Below, one piece after another: positions 36,654-46,649 of a stretch of DNA of 64,000 nt; position 1 is the first letter of the stretch, and every line of letters begins with the position of its first letter. The notes below the pieces were generated by a model. That model was given only the letters and a program-made list of their open reading frames with translations. It made no database searches and had not been told where the DNA came from. Location of the stretch: contig NC_089496.1 of the NCBI RefSeq assembly GCF_036850765.1, forward strand, positions 101,456,267 through 101,520,266, written 5' to 3'. The position numbers and the translations under genes were made by a program. This DNA is from Saccopteryx bilineata. Taxonomy: Eukaryota > Chordata > Mammalia > Chiroptera > Emballonuridae.

Positions 36654-37040
36654 GGCCCTGGCCGGTTAGCTCAGTGGTAGAGCGTTGGCCTGGCGTGCGG
36701 GAGTCCTGGGTTCGATTCCTGGTCAGGGCACACAGGAGAAGTGCCCATCTGCTTCTCCACCCCTCCCCTCTCCTTCCTCTCTGTCTCTCTCTTCCCCTCC
36801 CGCAGCCAGGGCTTCATTGGAGCAAAGTTGACCTGGGTGCTGAGGATGACTCTGTGGCCTCTGCCTCAGGCGCTAGAATGGCTCTGATTGTGGCAGAGCG
36901 AAGCCCCAGATGGGCAGAGCATCGCCCCCTGGTGGGCGTGCCGGGTGGATCCTGGTAGGGCGCATGCGGGAGTCTGTCTGACTGCCTCCCTGTTTCCAAC
37001 TTCAGAAAAATACAAAAAAATACAAAAAAAAAAAAAAAAA
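36654..37040 (+). mobile_element. Long tRNA-derived SINE, sense
   Basis: Full-length copy with an A-rich tail (one TACAAAAAAA repeat). The 16-bp duplication AGAAAATATATAGATG lies on both sides (36638-36653 and 37041-37056). Confidence 0.9.
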
Positions 37041-37099
37041 AGAAAATATATAGATGTATTATTGTGTATATTGAGGTAGAAGTGTTTAAAGATGGTGTT

Positions 37100-38010
37100 A
37101 GGAAGATTATAGAATGGGAGTTTTCAGCATTCATCCCTTCACAGAAACATTGGTTTGAACAGCCATCTATGTACAAAAATACCTTAACAAGAGTAAGGAA
37201 TCGAGGTGAAAGATTACCGCATCAGGGAGAGACACAGAAATACGAAAAGACTCATTGAAAAGAGTAGAAAAGACAGTTTCACCTTACCTGCCTCATCCTT
37301 TGCCCACAGCTGTGGAGGGCAGTGAAACTCGTGAGAAATACACTCAGCAAGGGAGAGAAAAGTGGCGCGAGCACCTGACTTAGTCATGAACAACAGGTTT
37401 AGGCTCCCCTAGTGCTGGTGCTTGGCTGGTCTCCATGGACACGGGCACCAGACGTGCCCCAGTGCTAGACTGGCCCCGGTGGCCCTAGGCTCCAGCTGAC
37501 TTAGGGTCCTGTCCTCCACAGTAGACCCCAACACCTGTGGGTCCAGGACCGGGTCCACTCCAGCATCCTTAGGCTTCAGTTTCTCTGCTGTGGACCCAAC
37601 CTTCAGTCTGCCCCTACGAGCCCAGGTACCAGGCTCACCTTCTTGGACTCGGGTGGCAGGCCTTTCCCTATCAACTCGGGGCCCGGCCTGCCTGGCTGGA
37701 ACCCCTGCTAACTCAGGACCAGGGCCATGCGTGTGGGCCCAGCAGTCAGGCTGGTCCTCAAGGACTCAAGCTCAAGGCCCACTCTGTGGACCCACTCACC
37801 AAGTCTGCCCACTGGACCCTTGAACAAGGCTGGCCCCCACAGAGCAAGGTTTCAGGCATGTCCTCCACACGTCAGGCACGCCCCTTTGGACCAAGGTTCT
37901 GGGCCTAGTCTGCACTGACCTAGACAGCAGGCCAGCCCAGCCAAGCAGACTCCTCATGGAGCCCAGCACACGGCCTGCCAAGAGAGGTTGACAGTAACTA
38001 TCCTTACCTC
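37100..38010. repeat. GC-rich degenerate repeat block, possibly an old LINE-1 5' end
   Basis: The stretch 37100-37300 resembles the start of an old LINE-1 5' UTR (TTTGAACAGCCATCTATGTA, AGATTACCGCATCAGGGAG). From about 37400 to 37980 it turns into C-rich imperfect tandem units of about 30-40 bp built on the theme GGACCC...CAGGC..GCCC. Open frames within it are by-products of this composition. Confidence 0.4.
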
Positions 38011-38084
38011 CACAACTGATTAGACTGGGGTGGAGGTTGTAGTGGTCGCAGCAGCAGCAGCAGGAATGTTAAGTTCTTCAATGG

Positions 38085-38215
38085 TCTGGCTTCATAAGTC
38101 AGTGTTTCTATCCCCTTTTTAATAGAAGAGAAATTTAGGTTTTCAAAGGCTAAATAACCCCAATCATGTAGCTGAACGCAAAGTAGAGTTAAAAATAGTG
38201 TTCTAGTCTACATCC
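38085..38215 (-). mobile_element. MIR-like relic, antisense
   Basis: AAGAGAAATTTAGGTTTTCA followed by GCTAAATAACCCCAATCATG and an AGCTGAACGCAAAGTAGAG stretch follow the reversed MIR core. Weak. Confidence 0.45.
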
Positions 38216-38387
38216 TTCTCCAGAATGTGCTGTAAGTGTCACTTACCCTTGGTAGGAGAAGTTGTTAGAGAGGCGGTTCTGTATATTATCAAGGGTAATT
38301 TTTAATGATGATGTACTATTTGCTAAGGACTGTGACACAGTATTTTTGCATCTAACGTTTTTAATGCCCTCTCGCTGCTGTTCACAG

Positions 38388-38601
38388 AAGGTGTCACCGT
38401 GGGTAGGCTTGCGCAAGATCAATATATCCTACTGGGGATGGGAAGACATGTCTCCATTCACCAACACAACGCTGCAGTGGCTCCCTGGTGAGCCGAACGA
38501 TTCTGGGTTCTGTGCGTATCTGGAGAGGGCTGCAGTGGCAGGCTTGAAGGCTAACCCTTGTACCTCTATGGCAGATGGCCTTGTCTGTGAGAAACCTGTT
38601 G
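38388..38601 (+). CDS. ATRNL1: ATRNL1 coding exon g: second half of the C-type lectin domain
   Basis: This 214-bp exon has a GTTCACAG acceptor and a perfect GTAAGT donor. It reads KVSPWVGLRKINISYWGWED, then MSPFTNTTLQWLPGEPNDSG, FCAYLERAAVAGLKANPCTS and MADGLVCEKPV. The WVGL motif and the GEPND loop of C-type lectins are present, as are the last two disulfide cysteines (NPC and VCEK). The usual WND calcium-site motif between them is absent, so ordinary calcium-dependent sugar binding is doubtful despite the EPN. Sequons are NIS, NTT and NDS. It starts in phase 0 and ends in phase 1. Confidence 0.95.
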
Positions 38602-39089
38602 GTAAGTAGTCCAGTAGACTAGGATTTCTTTAAAACGTGGTTCTAACCCCTCCTTCCGCCATCCCTTCCAGGGGGTGGTAGCTTGTGGGCCTGTAGTAAC
38701 TGTTGCCATGTTTATATGATGCTGATCCCCATTCATGTTTTAAAAACATGCCCACATTCTCCACTTAGTATTATTAATGACCTTAGCATGGACTTGTGAA
38801 AATCATACATTTTATTGTTTTAGACAGTCTTTATTGTTTGGGTTGAAATAGTGAGATTACGAATATATGGTTTCAGTTATTTAACGTATACTAAGAATCT
38901 GTTCTTAATTTGTTAATGTCTTTTATAATAATAGTCTTTGGAAGAAAGATTTATCTTTAAGACTAACAATTAATTTAGAATCACTTTAATCTTATGTATC
39001 TATGGTAAAAACACATTTTTTGTTATGCATATTATTAAACGGATTTCTATTAAGTGACATGAGAAAAAAATATTGAGTTCCTTTTTTTA

Positions 39090-40010
39090 AAAATATTGTG
39101 TTTTTGTTGTAAAATATATAGAACAAAATTTACAATTTAACCACATTTTTTTCCAGTTTTTTTGAGGTATAATGACTTTTTAAACCATTTTTTAGTGTAT
39201 AGCTCAGTGACGTTAAGCGCATTCCCTTGTTGTGCGTCTGCAATCCCATCTATGTCCAGAACTTCCTATCTTTCCAAACTGAAACTCCTTACCCATTAAA
39301 CAGGAAGTCCCTCCCCCCAACAACCGCCTTCTACTCTGAGTTTGACCACCCTAGGGACCTCATACGTGGAATCATAAGGTGTATATCCTTTTGTGAAGGC
39401 TTATTTCCCCTAGCATAATGTATTCAAAGTTCATGCACATTGTAGCATGTGCCAGAATTTCATTTCTTTTTAAGCCTGGATAATTATCCATTGTATGTGT
39501 ATTTCATGTTTTGTTATTCATTCTTCCCTTGAGATGCTTCTACCTATTGGCTGTTGTGAGGGATGATGCTAGCTATGAGTGTAGATCAGGCGTCCCCAAA
39601 CTACGGCCCACGGGCCACAATGTGGCCCCCTGAGGCCATTTATCCAGCCCCCACTGCACTTCTGGAAGGGGCACCTCTTTCATTGGTGGTCAGTGAGAGG
39701 ACCACTGTATTTGGCAGCCCTCCAATGGTCTGAGGGACAGTGAACTGGCCCCCTGTGTAAAAAGTTTGGAGACCCCTGGAACGAGTCTCTGTCCCAGTTC
39801 CCACTGCACGTCTTCAGCCAGAAGTGGAATGGCTATATCGTATGGTGATTCTGTGCTTAGTTTGTGAGTCACTGTCATACTGTTCACCGTGGATGCTACA
39901 CCAGTTTACATTCCCCGCAACGAAGTATGAGGGTTCTTCTGCTTTCTCCACATTCCTGTCGACATTTAAAAAAACAGTAGTCATTCTAATGGGCATAATA
40001 AATATCTTAC
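39090..40010 (-). mobile_element. LINE-1 fragment, antisense, split by a hAT element
   Basis: The left part (39090-39586) and the right part (39779-40010) are continuous LINE-1 3' sequence if the 192-bp hAT element is removed. Many differences from intact copies. Confidence 0.65.
39587..39778 (-). mobile_element. Non-autonomous hAT transposon, 192-bp family, copy 2
   Basis: It is near-identical in reverse orientation to the element at 15311 and has the same length. It interrupts an antisense LINE-1 fragment. A clear 8-bp duplication is not visible. Confidence 0.85.
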
Positions 40011-40451
40011 GTAAAGATTTGATAGTAAATTATTTTATTTTATTGTTGATATAAGCAACATATTCACTGTGAGGACATCTGCTTTCATAGGTGTGGAATA
40101 TTTATGTAATCGTGGCTAGGAAAATACATAGTGTACACAATATTTAGCCAAGAAATAGAAAAACTAGGTCATGTGTTACATTTATATTTATAGTTTTTAA
40201 ACTATATACCTTTATGTACTTTGTTTTTAAACTTCATACATTTATGTACTTTGTAAAGGATTAAAAATTGCCAGAAATTGTAAATTTTAAATTTGCTAAT
40301 GCACTTTGGGAAGTAATGGCATGTCGTCTTCATTTAAAAAATTTTAAAGAATTCATAGGGGTGACGTTGGTTAATAAAAATTATATAGATTTCAAGTGTA
40401 CAATTCTATAATACATCCTCTGTATATTATAATGTGTTTTCATCTTCATTT

Positions 40452-40725
40452 CTTTTGTGTGTGACAGACAGAGAGGGGGACAGATAGGGACAGACAGACA
40501 GGAAGGGAGAGAGATGAGAAGCATCAGTTCTCCGTTGTGGCTCCTTAGTTGTTCATTGATTGCTTTCTCATATGTACCTTGAGTGTCGGGCTACAGGAGA
40601 GAGAGTGATCCCTTGCTCAAGCCAGCGACCCTGTGCTCAAGCTGGCAACCTCGGGGTTTCAGACCTGGGTCCTCTGCATCCCAGTCTGATGCTCTATCCA
40701 CTGCACCATTGCGTAGTCAGACTCC
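40452..40725 (-). mobile_element. Second tRNA-derived SINE class, antisense, internally shortened
   Basis: Reverse copy about 60 bp shorter than its relatives because one of the repeated AAGCCAGCGACC-like units is missing. The short duplication TCTTCATTT lies on both sides. Confidence 0.8.
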
Positions 40726-40882
40726 TCTTCATTTTTAACTTTATCATGTTATTTTTGCTTTAATTTTTAATCCACACTCGGCTTGATTGGACTATTCCCT
40801 AAACTGACAAACACACACGAAACCCTATTTGCTTGTGTTCAAATGCATTTAGAAGTAAAACTTATTTGTTGATTCATTGCAG

Positions 40883-41071
40883 TCAGTCCTAATCAAAACG
40901 CCAGGCCATGCAAGAAGCCGTGCTCCCTGAGGACGTCTTGTTCCAACTGCACCAGCAACGGCATGGAGTGCATGTGGTGCAGCAGCACCAAGCGCTGTGT
41001 CGACTCCAACGCCTATATCATCTCGTTCCCCTATGGGCAGTGTCTGGAGTGGCAGACGGCCACCTGCTCCC
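40883..41071 (+). CDS. ATRNL1: ATRNL1 coding exon h: PSI domain after the lectin
   Basis: This 189-bp exon has a TTCATTGCAG acceptor and a GTGAGT donor. It reads SPNQNARPCKKPCSLRTSCS, then NCTSNGMECMWCSSTKRCVD and SNAYIISFPYGQCLEWQTAT, closing with CS. The CMWCSSTKRCVD core is a PSI signature. NCT is an N-glycosylation sequon. Both ends are phase 1, so the exon is symmetric and could be skipped without a frameshift. An old antisense SINE (40452-40725) ends about 160 bp upstream. Confidence 0.95.
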
Positions 41072-41273
41072 GTGAGTATTCACCGGAGTGACTTTTCCGA
41101 TGACGGTGGCATAGGTCACTTTCCTGTGGTGGCCAGAGGGGTGAAAAACAGTCGAAGAGGTTTTAAAAAGTGAGAAAAAAAATAGTGTCGCTGCCCATTT
41201 AAAAACCTATTCATTCCATAAGCTCCCAATTTATATTATACCATCATTGTGAACTCCGCTAGGGGTCTTACGC

Positions 41274-41573
41274 CAGTGGTCCCCAACACCCCCGGGCCGC
41301 GGACTGGTACCGGTCCGTGGGCCATTTGGTACTGGTCCGCAGAGAAAGAATAAATAACTTAACATTATTTCCGTTTTATTTATATTTAAGTCCGAACGAT
41401 GTTTTATTTCTAAAAAATGACCAGATTCCGTCTGTTACATCCGTCTAAGACTCATTCTTGACGCTTGTCTCGGTCACGTGATACATTTATCCGTCCCACC
41501 CTAAAGGCCGGTCCGTGAAAATATTTTCTGACATTAAACCGGTCCATGGCCCAAAAAAGGTTGGGGACCACTG
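41274..41573. mobile_element. Non-autonomous hAT transposon, ~300-bp family, copy 3
   Basis: Inverted ends CAGTGGTCCCCAAC and GTTGGGGACCACTG. Flanks TCTTACGC and TCTTACCC are an 8-bp target duplication with one mismatch. No coding capacity. Confidence 0.85.
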
Positions 41574-41869
41574 TCTTACCCTGCGTATTCACATTTTGTC
41601 CCGCTTGTCCTCCCCTAATTCTGCGTGTGTCCTGCAGACAGAATAACGTGTCACAGTGGAACTTAGAGAAGTACAGATTGCTTGGATGTGTCTTCTAGTG
41701 ACCTTTAATCTACTCCAGGTGCCATACAGTCTCTTCCTTAGTCGCCTGTGATATTTTTCTGAGACTCTACACCAGTTGTTTTGTAAGTTTCACAATTGGA
41801 TGTCGCTAATAGTTTCCTCAGGATTAGATTCAAGTTAAGCCTTTTTAATCGTTAGATTCAGCTTAAGCA

Positions 41870-42290
41870 CTTTTGGGCGAGAGGATCGTCTCAGCGGCGG
41901 CACATCGGCTGTCGAGGCAGGACGCGCTGTCTTGGCGTGGGTGGTGAGTCCGGTCAGCGGGGCGGTTCTGGACTTGCTGCGGGTTGTGCCGTTGGTGGCG
42001 TCATGTGTAATCAGCACTGTAGGATGAAGAGGCACAGACTGCTTCTGCGGTGCTGGTCCTGTGTGGTTATGAGAGTGCTGTTTCTTGCAAAGACAAGTTG
42101 CCCCAGGATGTCACTGCCAAGGGAATGGCATACCACTCCTTGGTGGCCTTGTAGGAACTTGAAACCAAGTATGCTACCTTTGCTTGGGAGACTTTAGAAT
42201 CTCAGCGTCTCACTGACAGCGGCATCCTGCTCGAAGTTGCCACGTGCAGTTTCCCTGCAGTGTGGGCTGTAACAGCTCATTCCTAGCCCT
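41870..42290 (+). pseudogene. Possible processed pseudogene of an unrecognised gene
   Basis: A GC-rich, CpG-containing head (41870-42000) looks like an mRNA 5' leader. It is followed by a stretch that reads, in one frame from about 42025, DEEAQTASAVLVLCGYESAV, then SCKDKLPQDVTAKGMAYHSL, VAL, a stop, and ELETKYATFAWETLESQRLT. That looks like real but decayed protein coding sequence with an in-frame TAG and no intron. I do not recognise the protein, and I see no poly-A tail or target duplication. It could also be part of an unknown repeat. Confidence 0.35.
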
Positions 42291-42830
42291 TTCTTAAGTG
42301 CCTTCCAGACTTTCTTATGGCCCATTGGCTTCCTTCTGCAGGGGCAGCCCCTGGCAACGTGACTGTGGTGACATGTAACTGTCCTGGCAGGAACATGCGT
42401 TGTCTACTCATTTATTCCTCCTTTTATTCTTCTGAGCTCTCCTGTTTTCCTCCAAGAGGAAGAACCACTTTAGAAGAAGAGCAGCTTCATATGGTTAAGA
42501 TCCCTTTTGGTGGTGAATCTACTGTTGGGAGGCTTTGCCCTGAGATCTAGTGGCCCTCAGACAACATGGTCACCCAGTCATCAGCCCTTCCTGGTTGGAT
42601 GGGCGACCTCATTCAGAGGTGGCCATTGGCTAACGACAAGGCAGGTGGAGATCCACTGGGGTTTTGATCACTCTCAAGGAGGATGTCCTTTACCCCAGGG
42701 GTCCAGCCAAACCCACATTTGTTTCTCACTGGGCACCACTGTGGCCTGAAGACTGCGGCCAGAGTTTACAGGCTATGGCTGTAGTGCACACTCTTCTCCC
42801 AGGCTCTTGGCATCAAGGAGAGGTGTTTCT

Positions 42831-42890
42831 GGGCTGAGCAAGGCTGAGCGTATTACGGGCTGAGCAAGGCTGGGCGTATTACAGGCTGAG
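42831..42890 (+). repeat. 26-bp tandem repeat, 2.3 copies
   Basis: Units 42831-42856 and 42857-42882 are identical except for one base (CTGAGCG versus CTGGGCG); a third partial unit follows (AGGCTGAG). Confidence 0.9.
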
Positions 42891-43516
42891 CTCCCTGTGT
42901 CTCTTGTTTCTTAGGAAGTTTGATAAGGAACGCTGATGTATCTGATCCAGTGTGTGACAATGGGCTGGTTACAGGCATAAAACAGTCTTGCTAGCACAGA
43001 AAACATCTCATTACTAGCAGCCAACTTCTGGGGAGACTTGAGTACCAGGGCTGGAGACTTGTGAGCCAAGACAATGCTCAACCTCTCTTGTCTCAATAGC
43101 TGTGTTTGTCTCTCCACAAACACTGATGTTTGTGAAACACTAATGCTCAGTGAAGAAAGCCAGACACAAAAGACTTCATACTGTGTGACTCTGTTTACAG
43201 GAAGTTCAAAAGTAGTTGACGTTGAAGCTGTGTTATATTTTTTAGGAGTGAATATGTAGGCAGTAAAACTATAGAGTAAAGTACAAAGTTGTTATTCTGA
43301 ATGTCGGAGGATACTGCTGTAAGATTGGGGGTGCTGGTTAGGAAAAGGGTACGTACGGGGAAGCACAGTCGCACTTGTGGGCTGGATGCAGGGACAAAGC
43401 GTTTGTTTACAATAATTCATTATTGTATTCTAACGTACAAATGATGCTGTATTACAATTTATGCACTTCTTTGTATATGTTTTCGGTAGGTGTTATGTTT
43501 TACAATAAAAAGGCTT

Positions 43517-43906
43517 GCCCTGGCCGGTTGGCTCAGCGGTAGAGCGTCGGCCTAGCATGCGGAGGACCCGGGTTCGATTCCCGGCCAGGGCACACAGGAG
43601 AAGCGCCCATTTGCTTCTCCACCCCTCCGCTGCACTTTCCCTCTCTGTCTCTCTCTTCCCCTCCTGCAGCCAAGGCTCCACTGGAGCAAAGATGGCCCGG
43701 GCGCTGGGGATGGCTTTGTGGCCTCTGCCCCAGGTGCTAGAGTAGCTCTGGTTGCAACATGGTGATGCCTAGGATGGGCAGAGCATCGCCCCCTGGTGGG
43801 CAGAGCGTCGCCCCTGGTGGGCATGCCGGGCGGATCCCGGTCGGGCGCATGCGGGAGTCTGTCTGACTGTCTCTCCCTGTTTCCAGCTTCAGAAAAATGG
43901 GGGAAA
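43517..43906 (+). mobile_element. Long tRNA-derived SINE, sense
   Basis: Full-length copy from GCCCTGGCCGG to a short GGGGGAAAA tail. The duplication AAAAAGGCTT is at 43507-43516 and 43907-43916. Confidence 0.9.
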
Positions 43907-45417
43907 AAAAAGGCTTAAAGGTAGGGAAAAGGGAGCTTGAAAAGCACCCAAGCTCTTGCACTCTTAAAAAGTTTCTAAAAATTATTGTTAGATCTAAATT
44001 GCCTTCCTTGCTTACACATCTTCCTTGTATTTCTTTCCTTCTTTCTTATCTGTTCATCTTTTGGAGGAAAGTCTTCAGTAATTCTTTGTTGAATATATTT
44101 TCGGCTGGTAAACATGTGCTTTATTTATTTTTTGCATGTGTGGAAGTGCTTTTTTCACGTTCACTTGAATAATAAAGTGGCTGGAGCATGGATTTCTAAA
44201 TAATTCTCTCCTTAGAGCTTCTAGCATTTGATGTGAAGGAGATTCGTATGCTAATTTAGTTTTCAGCTCTTTGTGGAACATTTTTTTAAGTGCTTTTAAG
44301 ATTTTTTTTTATGTTTGGCATTTGGAATTTTGCAGTTTGTTTAAATTCAGTTTTTCAGTTGTTGATACAAATTTCAAAAAAAAGTAATTTTCATTGTTTT
44401 TCAACCTGAAGAGTAGTTTTTTCTCCTCTTAAAACTGCTCTTTAATGTCTTAGATTATTTTTTCTCCTATTTAATATATCTGAAAAGAGTAGATGGTAAT
44501 AAGGAATAATTAGTTGTTGGAATATACCACAATATTTCTTAACTTCACTTGTCCTTTCCATCTCTTTGCTAATATTTATTTCCATAGCCTTTAAAATTCT
44601 GTGCCTTGTGTATCCTTGTGGGGAAGTGGGGAAGTGGGCATTGTATTTTGCCTCATTTGAGGTTTACTAGTAAATGGAACTTGAAGCAAATTTTACAAAG
44701 CAAGTGAGAAATAGATATGGTCTTTGTAATATGCTTTAGTATTTTCCTGTTATCATATTGTGATAGTAATGCTTCAGTTTTCACAAATTGAAGAAGAGAA
44801 ATATATTGTAAGACAAATTTTGCTTAATGTTTCAAAGAAAGCTTTGTTAACAACTGGCATTATTAATAATTAATATATTTTAAGTCATTGGATATTTTAT
44901 TTGTGAAAATGAAATCCAAGGGGCTCATTTAAAGCAATAATAGAAGACTTGGTTGTTATTATACAAAAGTGCAAATAAAAATGCAATCACATTGATATGG
45001 TGAAAATGGAATAACAAGAAACATGAGAACATTGTATCACAAATCTCTATATCTTTCAATATTTTGCAGGTTTATGAACATGGTCAGTTTAAACACTGTT
45101 TTCTAGGCAGATAAGAAAAGTAATCATTTGTTTAAATTGATTAAGGTTTATCTTTTAGAGCACTGTTAGTTTCACAGAAATATGGGAGGAAGGTCCTGAG
45201 ATTTCTCATATATCCTCTGCCCTCCCACAAGTTCCCCCCATTAACATCCCACACTAGAGTGGTACATTTGTTACAACTGGTTTACCTTTATCGATACATC
45301 ATTATTGCCCAAAGACTAGTTTATGTTAAGGTGAACTCTAGGTGGGGTACATTCTGTGAGCTCTGACGAATGTATAATGGCACGTGTCCATCATAATAGA
45401 ATTACTAGATGCAGTAG

Positions 45418-45794
45418 GGGTTTTTTTCTTTTTTATTAATTGAGAGGCAGGGAGGCAGAGACAGACTCCCACGTGTGCCCCAACTAGGATCCACCCAGCA
45501 AGCCCCCTACTAGGTGATGCTCTGCCCATCTGGGGCTGCTGTTCCATTGCTTGGTAACAGCTGTTTTAGCAGCTGAGGCAGAGCTCTGGAGCCATCCTCG
45601 GTGCCTGGGGCCAACTTGCTGAACTTTTTGAGCCATGCTGCAGGAGGGGAAGAGAGAGAGAGAGAAAGAGAAAGAAGAGAGGGAGAGAGAGAAGGAGAAG
45701 CAGATGGATGCTTCTCTTGCCCTGATAGGGAATTGAGTCCAGGACTCCCACACGCCAGGCCGACACTCTACCACTGAGCCAACCGGCCAGCGCC
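45418..45794 (-). mobile_element. Older diverged SINE inserted in LINE-1 and followed by a hAT element
   Basis: Same old subfamily as at 29291 and 34641. The left flank GATGCAGTAG matches TATGCAGTAG at 46653-46662, on the far side of the 850-bp hAT element. The hAT therefore landed at the boundary between the SINE and its target duplication. Confidence 0.8.
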
Positions 45795-45799
45795 TCTGT

Positions 45800-46649
45800 C
45801 AGTGGTTCTCAAACTTTTTGAAGTTGGGCGCATTTAAAATCCTGCAAATAATTGTAGGTGCACTATATACACATTTCTAAGAAATATCTTATAATAATTA
45901 AGTCAGATATTAAAGAAAAAATATAAAGTCCAAGTGTGCTTTTATGGTAATTAAACGAAATAAATACGACAAAATTACATTTATTCTGACATTTAAAAAC
46001 ATTTTTATGTTATATTTTTTGAGTTATGCTTTTTAGAATTTGTAAAAAAAAGGGGTTAAAAAATTTTAAAAATGACAAAAAGTTATCTTTTTATATATAT
46101 AGATGCATTCTTAGTAAAATTTAGTAAATTCGGCAGGTCCCAGCACGAATGTGTTAAGTTTTTTCATTCTTGTGTTTATAAAAAACATGAGCCCAGTGTG
46201 TCCTAGCGATTTCTTCAATATTTGGGCATATATTTGAAAGGCAAACTCTCATTTCCTCGTCAATACATTGAAGAATTCCTCTCTTTTTACTCTTGTGTTG
46301 AGTGCTGAAAACCCCCACCATACATATCATCTTAACTTGACACCAAACAAAGGATAGAAGAAACTTGCCTCCAGTCTTTTTCCGGGGAACATGGGGAGGG
46401 GGTAGTGTAAACAATCCAGCACCACAGCTTAACAGCCTTTGCAACCCAGTTAGGCAAGTGAGGTGGGGGTTGGGCAGACTGTCAGCTTACAGCCAATTCC
46501 CCACACCTCTGTCCCCCCAAAATCTAAACTCCAAAAATCCTGTTGGTTCCATGGTCCCCAACAGGCACATATTTCTTTTGGACTGTAGGGCGCATCTGGA
46601 AATCTTCTGGTGCAACAGTGCACCCTGGTGCACACTTTGACAACCACTG
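45800..46649 (-). mobile_element. 850-bp non-autonomous hAT element with a possible transposase tail remnant
   Basis: Ends CAGTGGTTCTCAAACTTT and the inverse of CAGTGGTTGTCAAAGTGT enclose 850 bp. Flanks GCCTCTGT and GCCTATGC are an 8-bp target duplication with two mismatches. On the minus strand an open frame (46154-46444, 96 codons) contains DEEMRVCLSNICPNIEEIAR followed by THWAHV, which resembles the C-terminal dimerisation tail of hAT transposases. The rest of a transposase is missing, so the element is a deletion derivative. Confidence 0.75.

Larger units (their letters stand above)
33107..38387 (+). other. ATRNL1 intron between exons f and g (inside the lectin domain)
   Basis: This 5.3-kb intron contains a short sense SINE (33915-34114), antisense LINE-1 sequence (34120-34560), an old antisense SINE (34641-35018), a sense long SINE (36654-37040), a GC-rich degenerate repeat block (37100-38010) and a MIR relic (38085-38215). 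Nothing is recognised in 33120-33890 or 35040-36230. Confidence 0.85.
38602..40882 (+). other. ATRNL1 intron between exons g and h
   Basis: This 2.3-kb intron holds antisense LINE-1 sequence (about 39090-40010) interrupted by a 192-bp hAT element, a LINE-1 3' scrap (about 40350-40440) and an antisense SINE (40452-40725). Nothing is recognised in 38602-39080. Confidence 0.85.

Noticed and set aside
37590..37981. GC-rich open frames on both strands
   Set aside because: They are by-products of the degenerate C-rich tandem block; the amino-acid composition is biased and there is no domain.
45320..45600. Endogenous retrovirus or LTR
   Set aside because: The sequence is explained by LINE-1, an old SINE and a hAT element; no retroviral gene or LTR pair was recognised anywhere in the window.
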